From contig NZ_KK366017.1 of NCBI RefSeq assembly GCF_000686805.1, positions 1,161,183-1,225,182 on the forward strand: a DNA stretch of 64,000 nucleotides, in the 5' to 3' direction. This document shows positions 53,762 through 62,928 of the stretch, piece by piece. The notes under the pieces are model-generated. The model saw only the letters and a program-made list of their open reading frames with translations. It searched no databases and had not been told where the DNA came from. Numbering within the stretch: position 1 is the first letter of the stretch; every line of letters starts with the position of its first letter. The position numbers and the translations under genes are program-made. Source of the stretch: Bacillus sp. UNC41MFS5 (GTDB lineage: Bacteria > Bacillota > Bacilli > Bacillales_B > DSM-18226).

Positions 53762-55642
53762 TTGGAAAAACGATATTTTACAATTGGTATGGCAGGGCAT
53801 ATCGACCACGGGAAAACGTCCTTAACCAAAGCGTTAACCAATGTAGATACAGATAGATTAAAAGAAGAAAAGGAACGTCAAATTTCTATTGAGCTCGGCT
53901 TTGCACCATTATACGAAGATCATGAAATCCAAATTTCAGTGATTGATGTGCCAGGACACGAACGGTTTATCCGGCAAATGATCGCTGGCGTTGCTGGGAT
54001 TGATTTGGTCGTGCTCGTCGTTGCAGCAGACGAAGGTGTGATGCCGCAAACGAGAGAGCACTTAGACATTTTGAAATTCTTAGGGGTAAAAAATGGTTTG
54101 GTGACCATCTCAAAAATTGATCGAGTCGATGAAGAATTTATCGAACTTGTAAAAGATGATATTTTAGCGGAGCTTTCAGGAACAGTATTTGAGGGAGCAC
54201 CGTTTGTTTTGGTTGACAATCTTTCTAAGAAAGGCATCGATGAGATTAAAGCATTAATCATTAGAACGTTAAAGGAACAAGAAATGCGTGATGCGAAAGG
54301 GGCATTCCGTCTCCCGATTGACCAGGTATTTACAGTAAAGGGCCAAGGTACTGTTGTCCGAGGAACGGTATATGAAGGAACAGTAGAAGAGGGGCAATCC
54401 CTAAAAATTATGCCCAAAGGGCTGGAAGTCAGAGCAAGGCAGATTCAAGTCCACCATTCACCAGCTGAAAGGGCCTTCGCAGGACAACGAACAGCAATTA
54501 ATCTTTCAGGTGTCTCCAAGGAAGATGTCGAGAGGGGCGATGTGCTTGTCTCCTCTGAACATTTCCTTGTCACTAAGACATTGGATGTAGCGATTCGTGT
54601 CGTTGAAGACCTTGAGCATAAGGTCAAACAGAGGATGCCAATTAAGCTTCATATCGGTACCGCAGAGGTAATGGGGCGGATTGTCTTTTTTGACCGCAAT
54701 GAAATCAAGGAGGAAAATGGAGAAATCCTATGTCAACTCAGACTTGAGGAAGAAATCCTAACAAAACGCGGCGATCGCTTTATTCTACGTCGTCCAAGTC
54801 CGCAAGAGACGATTGGCGGGGGCTGGGTGATTGATCCACGTGGAAACAAATATCGATTTGGCAATCAAACCATTGAGGAATTGGAAAAGAAAAAGGTTGG
54901 TTCACCTAAGGAGCGGATTACTGCTGCTTTAATGGAAGCAAAGTGCCTGCCGCTGGATGAATTAATCAAACGGACTTCTTTAGACGGAGTCACAATAACT
55001 GACAAATTAATTGAGGAAGAATTTGTCTTATTTGACGGGAAAGAATATACGCTCCAATTGCTGATCAATTCCATTGAGGAAGATATTTTTGATAGATTAC
55101 AGGATTTTCACCTTCTCCACTCGATGAAAATAGGGATCAATAAAGCTGAGCTGTTGCAAACCCTTCAAAAAAGAGTTCCAAAGCATTTGCTGGATTTTGT
55201 TGTCGAGAATGGAATTGCCAATCATATCTTTAACAGAAGAGGGCAGTTTGTTTTGTTAGCCAGTTTTGTGCCACATGTGCCCAAAAATTGGGCAAAGCGG
55301 ACTGAAAATCTGATTGCAGAATTAAAAAAGGATGGATTAAAAGTTCGTTCCTTAAAAGAGTATTTTGCTGATGCCGGAATACCTGCCACTCTGGAGGCGG
55401 ATTTAAGACGCTTTTTAGAAGAGGAAGGATTGCTCGTTTTGCTGGATGCCCAGTTTGCATATCATGGAGATGTGTTTCAACAAGCAGTGGCTAAACTGCG
55501 CAGTCAAACAGGAGCAGAATTTGATGTCGGAGCGGCGAAAGATGTTCTTGATCTTTCACGGAAATATATGATCCCGTTTTTAGAAAAATTAGATTCAATG
55601 GGTCTGACCAAACGTGTGGAAAATAAGCGAATTTGGAAATAG
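53762..55642 (+). CDS. selB: SelB-type translation GTPase (selenocysteine-specific elongation factor family)
   Basis: 626 residues. GTPase domain: G1 GHIDHGKT 12-19, G3 DVPGHE 62-67, G4 SKID 117-120. EF-Tu-like domains 2 and 3 follow, then a C-terminal half (about 370-626) with four winged-helix units as in SelB, which bind the SECIS hairpin. The effector motif, usually RGxTIxLGF, reads RQISIELGF (39-47), so Gly and the near-invariant Thr are changed. TTG start at 53762 after AGGTGG. No selA, selD, tRNA-Sec or selenoprotein gene is in the window. It may be a true SelB or a relative with another task. Confidence 0.8.
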   Translation: MEKRYFTIGMAGHIDHGKTSLTKALTNVDTDRLKEEKERQISIELGFAPLYEDHEIQISVIDVPGHERFIRQMIAGVAGIDLVVLVVAADEGVMPQTREHLDILKFLGVKNGLVTISKIDRVDEEFIELVKDDILAELSGTVFEGAPFVLVDNLSKKGIDEIKALIIRTLKEQEMRDAKGAFRLPIDQVFTVKGQGTVVRGTVYEGTVEEGQSLKIMPKGLEVRARQIQVHHSPAERAFAGQRTAINLSGVSKEDVERGDVLVSSEHFLVTKTLDVAIRVVEDLEHKVKQRMPIKLHIGTAEVMGRIVFFDRNEIKEENGEILCQLRLEEEILTKRGDRFILRRPSPQETIGGGWVIDPRGNKYRFGNQTIEELEKKKVGSPKERITAALMEAKCLPLDELIKRTSLDGVTITDKLIEEEFVLFDGKEYTLQLLINSIEEDIFDRLQDFHLLHSMKIGINKAELLQTLQKRVPKHLLDFVVENGIANHIFNRRGQFVLLASFVPHVPKNWAKRTENLIAELKKDGLKVRSLKEYFADAGIPATLEADLRRFLEEEGLLVLLDAQFAYHGDVFQQAVAKLRSQTGAEFDVGAAKDVLDLSRKYMIPFLEKLDSMGLTKRVENKRIWK

Positions 55643-55646
55643 GAAG

Positions 55647-55684
55647 AAAAATGCCTCTATTCCGTGATGGAATGGAGGCATTTT
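55647..55684. terminator. Bidirectional terminator between selB and TerD-fusion genes
   Basis: AAAATGCCTC pairs with GAGGCATTTT, extended by ATTCC/GGAAT around loop GTGAT. Confidence 0.93.
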
Positions 55685-55689
55685 GTCGT

Positions 55690-57129
55690 TTAAGATAAAA
55701 ACTCTGCCGGGTTAAGACCGAGCTCGCGGCAGATATCGCTAACCATTTGCTTTTCATTGTTGTCAAAATTTCCATCAGCATAGCCAATGGCGATACAATA
55801 CCTGGCGACCAGACGAGCAATTTCGGGCTTGGTTCTTATTTTTCCAAGAGCACGGAAGGCCTCCGCGCGACCCATCATCCGGTCATTTTCTATTCTAGAA
55901 ACAAACATGTTAAATTTTTGAATAACCTTCGTCGTATCAAACACTCGTAATTCTTCACTTTGATGGACGAACTCAATCATTTTCTGGCGTTCAGAAGCAT
56001 CCAAGTATCCATCTGCCATGGCCACTAAAGCACAAGCAGCAACCACTGCCTCTAGGACATCCTGACTTTTGTAACGATTAAAAAGTTCCTGTGCTTTTCT
56101 CTTTGAATTGTTTGCCCATTCAGCGTAATCGGTTTGCGAAGGGGACCAGGAATTGCCGCAGCTATTACATGAAAATTTCAACTGGTTTTTCCCGATGAAT
56201 CCGCCAAGAAGGCCTACAGGACCAAGGATGAGTCCGCCAATGGCTGCTTTACCTAGACCAAATCCTTTCTTTCCTGTCCTCACATTTGACGAGTGACAGC
56301 GCGGACAAATGATCTCATCTCCACCATATGTCTGGTGTGAATTGACCGTCGCAGGATACGACTGTGTCGGAAATCCGTAGGCAGGCTGTTGATAGGATGA
56401 TTCAGGCTGAAGATGAGTCCGCTCCTGAGTAGGGTTTGTATAGTTTTGTTGATATGGATTACTCTGCTGGAACGGATTATGGTTTGCTTGGCTTGGCTGG
56501 TATGAATTAGGACTTTGTTGGTAGCTTGGTGTTGTTGGCACACTAGAAGGTGGATCATCAACGGCAATCCCAAAGTTCCGGCAAAGTGCTGCAAGGCCTC
56601 CTTGGAAACCGCTGGCTATCGCATTAAACTTCCATTCACCATTGTGCCGGTACAATTCAGCGGCAACAATCGCTGTCTCTATCGTAAAGTCTCTGCCTAA
56701 GTTGAATCTTAATAATTCCTCATGTGTTTGCTCATTAAAAATACGTACATAAGAGTCTGATATTTGTCCAAAATTTTGCCCTTTCATTTGAGCATCATGG
56801 ATGGTAATGGTGAAGGCAACCCGATGGATATGGGAAGGTACCCTAGCTAAATCAATCCTGATTTGCTCATCATCTTGCGCACCTGCACCGGTACGATTGT
56901 CACCACTGTAGATGATTGATCCGTTTGCTCCATTTGGATTATTATAAAACACAAAATCCTGATCACTGTTCACTTTTCCTGTTTCACCTAATAAAAAGGC
57001 AGATGCATCTAAATCAAAGTTTGAGCCCTGCTGATTAATATTCCATCCTAACCCAACCACGACATTTTGCAGGCCAGGGTGAGATTTGGTTAAATCTACT
57101 TTTTGTCCCTTGCTAAGTATAACACCCAC
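55690..57129 (-). CDS. TerD / zinc-ribbon / TerB fusion protein
   Basis: 479 residues combining three modules. TerD domain (1-190; GLGWNINQQGSNFDLDASAF and the acidic calcium-binding SGDNRTGAGAQDDEQI), a Gln/Pro/Tyr-rich linker (about 195-268), a zinc ribbon (CPRCHSS and CNSCGNSW, about 272-330) split by a glycine-rich hydrophobic hairpin (GFGLGKAAIGGLILGPVGLLG), then a TerB-like helical domain (about 345-479; ADGYLDASERQ and YADGNFDNNEKQ). GTG start at 57129 with GAGGAGTG. Ter proteins are linked to tellurite, phage and stress responses. Confidence 0.88.
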   Translation of the reverse strand: MGVILSKGQKVDLTKSHPGLQNVVVGLGWNINQQGSNFDLDASAFLLGETGKVNSDQDFVFYNNPNGANGSIIYSGDNRTGAGAQDDEQIRIDLARVPSHIHRVAFTITIHDAQMKGQNFGQISDSYVRIFNEQTHEELLRFNLGRDFTIETAIVAAELYRHNGEWKFNAIASGFQGGLAALCRNFGIAVDDPPSSVPTTPSYQQSPNSYQPSQANHNPFQQSNPYQQNYTNPTQERTHLQPESSYQQPAYGFPTQSYPATVNSHQTYGGDEIICPRCHSSNVRTGKKGFGLGKAAIGGLILGPVGLLGGFIGKNQLKFSCNSCGNSWSPSQTDYAEWANNSKRKAQELFNRYKSQDVLEAVVAACALVAMADGYLDASERQKMIEFVHQSEELRVFDTTKVIQKFNMFVSRIENDRMMGRAEAFRALGKIRTKPEIARLVARYCIAIGYADGNFDNNEKQMVSDICRELGLNPAEFLS

Positions 57130-57162
57130 TTTATTTCACTCCTCAACGATTATGTTCATATG

Positions 57163-57176
57163 TACATTATAATGTA
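57163..57176 (-). promoter_or_regulatory. Palindromic -10 region of the TerD-fusion gene
   Basis: Perfect 14-bp palindrome TACATTATAATGTA that includes TATAAT on the minus strand, 36 bp before the start codon. No good -35 was found. Confidence 0.4.
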
Positions 57177-57291
57177 TTTTTAAAAAAGGGAAAAATTTCT
57201 AGATATTTCAAGCTCCTTACTAGTTATATGTACGAAAAAAAGGTGAAAAAGTTTCATAATAAAATAAAAAGAACTAATTTGCTTGTTTTCT

Positions 57292-57323
57292 AAAAAAAGA
57301 ACGCTGATCCATTGGATCAGCGT
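57292..57323 (-). terminator. Terminator of the MarR-MMPL operon
   Basis: Minus strand ACGCTGATCC/GGATCAGCGT stem with a short loop, then TCTTTTTTT. Confidence 0.92.
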
Positions 57324-57330
57324 AGTAAAA

Positions 57331-60300
57331 TCAGTCGATAAGATTGGAATTATCTTTATTTTTAATAAAAGGCCACCAGTTGGCTTCTCCAAATGTTTTC
57401 ACCATTACAGGGACAAACAATGGAAGAACGACAAGGGAGTACAAGGCCAATCCGATTAATAGAATTGTAGCAATTTCCAGCAAAGATAAAACTCCTGATG
57501 GCATCATTGCGGCAAATGTACCGCCTAAGATAATTGCTGCTGAAATAATAACGGTTCCCATCTTTTTCATAGACAGTAGAATGGCTTTTTCAACTGGCAT
57601 GTTTCGATATTCGTTGAAGCGATCCATTAAGAAAATACTGTAATCGATTCCTAAGGCTACTAATATTACAAAGGCAAAGAATGGCACCGCCCAGCTTATT
57701 CCAGAGTAACCTAATAAATTAACAAAGATTTTTTCTGAAATGGCCATCGAAGTATAGTAGGTTAAGACGAGTGAGCCAATTAGATAGAGCGGCATAATGA
57801 GGGAACGGAGCATGATCACTAAAATAATACTAATCCCAACAAGCATTAGCACTACGGTTCTTGAATAATCCGCTTTTGAAATAGAATCAAGGTCGTTATG
57901 CATACTTGATACACCGCCAACTGCCACTTTAGCATTTTCGAGTTTGGTGTCCTTAATCACCCGTTTGACTGCTTGCTTTATTTCTGGAACGCGGTCAATT
58001 GCTTCATTAGAATATGGATTTTTACTAAAGATCACATCGATCGTCATTACTTTTCGATCTTTTGACAAGTAAGCATCGAGTGCTTGCTCAAAGTCTTTAC
58101 TGTCTAACACGTCCTGAGGAATATAAAATCCATTTTGTTTCTGATTAGATACTTCAGATAAGTAATCTTGAGCAGAATTCAGTCCGTCCGACACTTTATT
58201 TAAACCATCCGCACTTTGGGTTAAGCCATCTGAAAGCTGTGTGATCTGACTGCCCATATCTTGGAATCCTGTTAGGAGTTGTTTTTGCCCGTCATTGATT
58301 CCGGAGAGTCCACCGGTAAATTGGGGAAGTCCTGCAATGACTTTTCCTTGTCCTGCAGCCATTTTGTCAAGTCCAGTTTCAAGATCGGAAATCCCTTTTA
58401 ACAGGCCTTCCATTCCGGTAATCAGGGCTTTCTGGCCAACTGTAATTTCTGTGAATTTACTGTTCGCAAACTCCATACCTTCTTGTGCACCTTTAAGTCC
58501 AGTATTTAATTGCTGTAACCCGCCAGCTAATTCTTTTGTTGCGGTTTGCGAGCCCTGAACACTCATTTTAATAGCTTGATAGTTTTGATTTTGACCGATA
58601 TCACTGTATTGTTGTTCTAGATTTGAAAAATATTGATTTGTAGCCGTTAGAGTTTTGTTCAAGGAACCTAATCCTGTTGCTACTTTTTCATATTGCCCAT
58701 GGAGAGTAGTTAATCCTGTACTTGCCTTTTTATATCCAGCGAGCAATTGTTTGCTTCCGGCTAAAACCTCTTCGGATTTTTCCTTAACCTGGGTTAAACC
58801 ATCTTTAATCTGGGCAGAGCCGGCGGAACCAGATTTAAGTCCTTTCTCAATAACTGTCAGCCCGCCTTGGATGTCATCCATCCCCGTTTTTAGTTTATTG
58901 GTTCCATTAATTAACTCACTGATTCCGTCAGTGGCTTCCTTCATTTTCGGCTGATTTGCTGCCATCTGGCTGCCAGCTTCCTCCAGGCCATCGCTGATTT
59001 TTTTAATTCCAGCATTGCCTTGACCGAGTCCTTCCCCGAGACTTGCCACCTGTTTGGATAGATATAAATCATCAATTGTTTCCCCGATTGGACGGGTTAC
59101 GGACCGTACAGCATTCACATCGTTGACACGTGCGAGCTCTTGACTTATTTTTTCAGTTATAGCCATATACTCGGAAGTATTCATTTGATCATCGTTTTTA
59201 ATGACAATTTGGGTGGGCATAGACTCGCCTGGACCAAATGAATCAGAAATAATATTAAAACCCTTTATCGATGGAAAGTCATCACTGATTTCTTCAAGTG
59301 AATTAAACGATAATTGATCCTTATAGGTGAATAAGAAGGGGATAGAGATGACCCCGACAATAATAAATGCAATCAATGGACGTGTGAGTGCAAACTTGCC
59401 CACAAATCCCCAAAATTTACTTTCACTGTGTTCTAGTTTGCCCTTGGATGGCCAAAATAATTTTTTGCCAAGCACAGCCATGAAGAAGGGGACAACTGTA
59501 ACAAGGGCGATTAATAGGATGGCGACACCTACGGCAACCGCCGCTGCTGATTGATAGAGCTTAAAGGTCGAAAAACCAATCGAAGCAAACCCAATCATAA
59601 CGGCAACGCCACTAAAGAAAACCGTTTTTCCAGCGGTACGATAGGTTTCCATAATCGATTCTGTTACACTATCATTTTTTGCCATTTCTTCTTTAAAGCG
59701 GCTAAGCAGTAAAATACAATAGTCTGTTCCAATACCAAAAAGGACAGCAACTAAGAAAATTTGTGTAAAGGTTGAGAGTGGAAAGTTAACTTTATCCACT
59801 AATAAGGAAACAATCGATTGGGCAGTAAGATAACTGAACCCCACCGTAACCAATGGAATAATTGGTGCAATTGCCGATCGAAACACCAGTAGTAGTACAA
59901 TGAGGATGAACCCCACGGTAATTCCCTCTGTTTTTTTCAAGCCTTCTTGTGAGTTGGTGACGAGGTCATCGCTGATTACCCAGTTACCAGTATAGTAATG
60001 ATCCAGTTTTACATTATCAATTTCTTGATATAATTCATCAGCAATTTCTTTGGCTTCTCGGCCATTCACATCTACTTTTACGGAAACAAGAATTGTTTTT
60101 CCATCCTCAGAAACCAGTTGGTCTTTTAGGTCTTCTTGCTTAAAGTGGGATAAAATTTCGGAAATCCCCAGTTTTTCCTTGTTTTTTTCAAGCCTATTTA
60201 CGGCTTTTTCCGCACTTTCAAAATCTGCCTTGGTTAACTTTGTATCACTATGAAAAACCAACGCTGTTTGTAGATTACTGCCACTGTTTTCACTAGATTG

Positions 60301-60471
60301 AACATCTTTGAGGATTTTTTCGGCTATTGTTGAGGAGTATCCTTCCGGTACAGTAATTTGACCTTTCTCCCGAACCAGTGCTTCCATATTTGGAGCTGCA
60401 ATAAATAGTGCGGTGATAACGAGGAACCACGCGAGTATTATGACCCATTTTCCTTTTATGATTACTCTCAC
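57331..60471 (-). CDS. MMPL/RND-family transporter (YdfJ/YdgH-like) with large coiled insert
   Basis: 1046 residues, twelve helices in two halves. Helices are at about 10-28, 178-330 and, in the second half, 870-1040; MMPL proton relay residues occur in FGIGTDYCILLLSRF and ALGIDYSIFLMDRF. Between them lies a large extracytoplasmic region (about 470-790) with many GLxxLxxG-type helical repeats (for example QLSDGLTQSADGLNKVSDG). B. subtilis YdgH is shorter. GTG start at 60471 with GGGGGAA. Co-transcribed with the marR gene 3 bp upstream. Likely exports a toxic lipid or drug. Confidence 0.9.
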   Translation of the reverse strand: MRVIIKGKWVIILAWFLVITALFIAAPNMEALVREKGQITVPEGYSSTIAEKILKDVQSSENSGSNLQTALVFHSDTKLTKADFESAEKAVNRLEKNKEKLGISEILSHFKQEDLKDQLVSEDGKTILVSVKVDVNGREAKEIADELYQEIDNVKLDHYYTGNWVISDDLVTNSQEGLKKTEGITVGFILIVLLLVFRSAIAPIIPLVTVGFSYLTAQSIVSLLVDKVNFPLSTFTQIFLVAVLFGIGTDYCILLLSRFKEEMAKNDSVTESIMETYRTAGKTVFFSGVAVMIGFASIGFSTFKLYQSAAAVAVGVAILLIALVTVVPFFMAVLGKKLFWPSKGKLEHSESKFWGFVGKFALTRPLIAFIIVGVISIPFLFTYKDQLSFNSLEEISDDFPSIKGFNIISDSFGPGESMPTQIVIKNDDQMNTSEYMAITEKISQELARVNDVNAVRSVTRPIGETIDDLYLSKQVASLGEGLGQGNAGIKKISDGLEEAGSQMAANQPKMKEATDGISELINGTNKLKTGMDDIQGGLTVIEKGLKSGSAGSAQIKDGLTQVKEKSEEVLAGSKQLLAGYKKASTGLTTLHGQYEKVATGLGSLNKTLTATNQYFSNLEQQYSDIGQNQNYQAIKMSVQGSQTATKELAGGLQQLNTGLKGAQEGMEFANSKFTEITVGQKALITGMEGLLKGISDLETGLDKMAAGQGKVIAGLPQFTGGLSGINDGQKQLLTGFQDMGSQITQLSDGLTQSADGLNKVSDGLNSAQDYLSEVSNQKQNGFYIPQDVLDSKDFEQALDAYLSKDRKVMTIDVIFSKNPYSNEAIDRVPEIKQAVKRVIKDTKLENAKVAVGGVSSMHNDLDSISKADYSRTVVLMLVGISIILVIMLRSLIMPLYLIGSLVLTYYTSMAISEKIFVNLLGYSGISWAVPFFAFVILVALGIDYSIFLMDRFNEYRNMPVEKAILLSMKKMGTVIISAAIILGGTFAAMMPSGVLSLLEIATILLIGLALYSLVVLPLFVPVMVKTFGEANWWPFIKNKDNSNLID

Positions 60472-60474
60472 TGT

Positions 60475-60936
60475 TTATTCCCCCAGTTTTTCGTTTTTCT
60501 TGTTGTTTAAAATTTGTGCCAATTTTTCATACGTATTGATAAAAGTAGTAATTTCCGATTCTTCAAATTGGGTAATGATGGATTCAACAAGCATTTGAAC
60601 TTTTTCTTGGCAATCCTCGTAAAGGGTGTAACCTTCCTTTGTTAGGGTTAAGTAAACCACTCTGCGGTCATTTTCATCACGTGTTCTTTGTATTAGTCCT
60701 CGGTCTACCATCCGATTAATGATGGCAGTGATGGCGCTTTTATTTACCTCAAAAGCATCGGCCAGCTCCGTAGAAGTGCATTCCTTTGCTTGGTGAATAT
60801 ATCTTAATATGTAATGCTGATCGTTTGTGAGTTCGTCGCCAATTTGCCCCTTGATTAAATATTCCGCTTTTTTGTGGACTTGAAAAGATACGGACACATA
60901 TCGGTCAATTAACTCTTGAATGACGTTTTTATTCAT
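60475..60936 (-). CDS. MarR-family regulator of the MMPL transporter
   Basis: 153 residues. Winged helix with STELADAFEVNKSAITAIINRMVDRG and wing RTRDENDRRVVYLTLT. ATG at 60936 with GAGGTGAAAA; an in-frame ATG at 60972 lies beyond this site. It directly precedes the MMPL gene, and a near-perfect palindrome lies just after the promoter, so it represses its own operon until it binds a ligand. Confidence 0.93.
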   Translation of the reverse strand: MNKNVIQELIDRYVSVSFQVHKKAEYLIKGQIGDELTNDQHYILRYIHQAKECTSTELADAFEVNKSAITAIINRMVDRGLIQRTRDENDRRVVYLTLTKEGYTLYEDCQEKVQMLVESIITQFEESEITTFINTYEKLAQILNNKKNEKLGE

Positions 60937-60963
60937 GATTGTTTTCACCTCTTTATTTATAAA

Positions 60964-61025
60964 ATAGTTCAACTGTTTAACTATTCACTTATTAAACTAT
61001 ATAATAACCAAATAATGGCTGTCAA
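60964..61025 (-). promoter_or_regulatory. marR-MMPL promoter and operator
   Basis: Minus strand -35 TTGACA (+ 61020-61025), 16-bp spacer, -10 TATATA (+ 60998-61003). The 21-nt near-perfect palindrome ATAGTTCAAC-T-GTTTAACTAT (60964-60984, one mismatch) lies 14 bp downstream of the -10, where a bound MarR dimer blocks transcription. Confidence 0.75.
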
Positions 61026-61067
61026 TCGAAAATAAACTTTGTTCAAATCGGTGATTCCCCGCAATTC

Positions 61068-61106
61068 TTAAGAACTTTTAAGGAAAAGTTAAGGAATATA
61101 CATAAT
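61068..61106 (+). promoter_or_regulatory. Three TTAAGRA direct repeats before the adaptor gene
   Basis: TTAAGAA (61068-61074), TTAAGGA (61078-61084) and TTAAGGA (61089-61095), spaced 10 and 11 bp, with a possible -10 CATAAT (61101-61106) right after and no -35. This is the layout of an OmpR/PhoB-type activator site, and such a regulator is encoded downstream. Confidence 0.7.
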
Positions 61107-61174
61107 ACTGGGTGTAAGTTAGTAATTTTGGCATCCTGGGCGGAATTCAGGAACGCAAAAAGGAGAAAGTATAG

Positions 61175-62122
61175 ATGAAAAAATGGATAGTAATTGCAGG
61201 TAGCGTCCTAGTTATTGGTTTTGTCGGATATCAATGGAAACCATTATCGCTGAGTCCACAAACCGTGTCCGCGCAAGTTAGAACGGCAGTGGTCCAAAAA
61301 GGTACGTTAAACGTCAACATCAGTGGTTCGGGAACCGTTCAAGCGGTAACCAGCGAAGATATTAAATCAAAGTTTGATAATAGTGAAATAGACGAAGTGC
61401 TTGTAGCGGTTGGCGAGAAAGTAAAGAAAGGTGATGAATTAATTACCTTTTCGGATGGAAGTGACCCTATAACAGCATCAGCTACTGGAGTTATTACGAG
61501 CCTTGCTGTTTCAGCAGGTGAGCGTGTTACGAATGGACAAGTTGTTGCACATGTAACCAATTACAACGAATTACAAACCGTGGTCCAAATTGATGAGCTG
61601 GATATTTCCAAAATAAAAAAGAAACAGTCAGTTAACCTAACAGTTAATGCGTTTCCTGATCAAACGTTTACTGGCAAAGTTTCAGCCATTTCTGAAGAGG
61701 GGACATCCTCAAGCGGAATTTCCACTTTCGCTGTTACCATTCATATTGACAAACCAGATCAACTGAAAGTCGGTATGAGTGCTGAAGCACGAATTTTAAC
61801 AGTCAGTAAGAAAGATGCCCTTTATGTTCCGCTTGATGCTGTATATACATCAAACAAAAAGAAATATGTCATCATCAATTCAAAGAGCACTGATAATAAC
61901 ACCTCTGAAACTAATAAAAAAACCATTCAAACCGGCTTAGCAAATGAAGATTATGTGGAAATAACAAAAGGTTTGTCAGAAGGTGAAACGATTAAGTTAC
62001 CTCAATTAGCAAAAGCTAGCTCGTCTAAAACTTCAACTACAAATACTGGGGGAAGTGTTTTTGGTGGTTTGGGCAACGCGGGAGGAATGAACCGGAACTT
62101 TGGCGGTAGGGGCGGAAATTAA
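61175..62122 (+). CDS. Efflux transporter adaptor subunit (HlyD/MacA/YknX-like)
   Basis: 315 residues. One N-terminal membrane anchor (about 4-20), then a beta-barrel/lipoyl structure (SGSGTVQAV and GEKVKKGDELITFSDG for the lipoyl halves), and a C-terminal Gly/Asn/Arg-rich tail (from about 285). The central hairpin is nearly absent, since two lipoyl halves run together (about 40-125). AAAGGAGAAAG upstream. No ABC ATPase or permease gene follows; a two-component system does. The tail resembles that of YknX/MacA-type proteins. Confidence 0.88.
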   Translation: MKKWIVIAGSVLVIGFVGYQWKPLSLSPQTVSAQVRTAVVQKGTLNVNISGSGTVQAVTSEDIKSKFDNSEIDEVLVAVGEKVKKGDELITFSDGSDPITASATGVITSLAVSAGERVTNGQVVAHVTNYNELQTVVQIDELDISKIKKKQSVNLTVNAFPDQTFTGKVSAISEEGTSSSGISTFAVTIHIDKPDQLKVGMSAEARILTVSKKDALYVPLDAVYTSNKKKYVIINSKSTDNNTSETNKKTIQTGLANEDYVEITKGLSEGETIKLPQLAKASSSKTSTTNTGGSVFGGLGNAGGMNRNFGGRGGN

Positions 62123-62248
62123 GTGGGAGGTAATTTTCCCTCTTAATTTCCCTCGTTATCAATGAAAGGTAAACAGCAATCATGTGGTATGTTAGGATTG
62201 CATTGTTTGTTATAATTATTTTTATATGATGCTTAGGAGAGAATGAGA

Positions 62249-62920
62249 ATGCGCTTATTAGTTGTAGAGGATAATCTTCCTTTATTAGAATCAATCGTTC
62301 AGCTATTATCCGATGAGTTTGAAGTCGACCAAGCAACGAATGGTGAGGATGCATTGTTTTTGGCGATGCAGAATATCCATGATGTGATTGTATTGGATGT
62401 AATGATCCCTGAGATTGATGGATTTGAAGTGTTACGAACGATTAGGAAGGAAGGCTTAAAAATACCAGTTCTTTTCCTTACTGCAAGAGATTCGCTCGAA
62501 GATCGTGTCCAGGGACTTGATAGCGGCGGAGATGATTATTTGGTTAAGCCTTTCCAAGCAGCAGAATTAAAGGCGAGAATTCGTGCCTTGTTAAGGAGAA
62601 GCGGCAGCTTAACAACCAATCAAACGATTCAGTATCGCGGGATTGAATTGTTAGGGAAGGAAAGAGATATTGTTGTCGATAGCAAACAGATCAAACTGAC
62701 AGCAAAGCAATACGAGCTGTTAGAATATTTGATTCAAAATAAAGGAGCCATTCTTACAAAAGAACAAATCTATGACCGTGTTTGGGGGTTTGACTCAGAT
62801 ACAACCATCGCAATTGTGGAGGTATTCATGCACCATCTCCGTAAAAAATTAGAACCATCAGGATATCAAACTGATATTAAAACGATTCGCGGCGTTGGCT
62901 ATATGTTGAACGAAGAATAG
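62249..62920 (+). CDS. OmpR/PhoB-family response regulator
   Basis: 223 residues. Receiver domain with acidic pocket E7-D8 and the phospho-acceptor Asp in VLDVMIP (about D51), Lys in YLVKPF (about K102); C-terminal winged helix ends in KTIRGVGYMLNEE. ATG at 62249 with TAGGAGAG; the ATG at 62243 is too close. The stop overlaps the ribosome site of the kinase gene. Likely binds the three TTAAGRA repeats upstream of the adaptor. Confidence 0.95.
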   Translation: MRLLVVEDNLPLLESIVQLLSDEFEVDQATNGEDALFLAMQNIHDVIVLDVMIPEIDGFEVLRTIRKEGLKIPVLFLTARDSLEDRVQGLDSGGDDYLVKPFQAAELKARIRALLRRSGSLTTNQTIQYRGIELLGKERDIVVDSKQIKLTAKQYELLEYLIQNKGAILTKEQIYDRVWGFDSDTTIAIVEVFMHHLRKKLEPSGYQTDIKTIRGVGYMLNEE

Positions 62921-62928
62921 GAGCTAAC

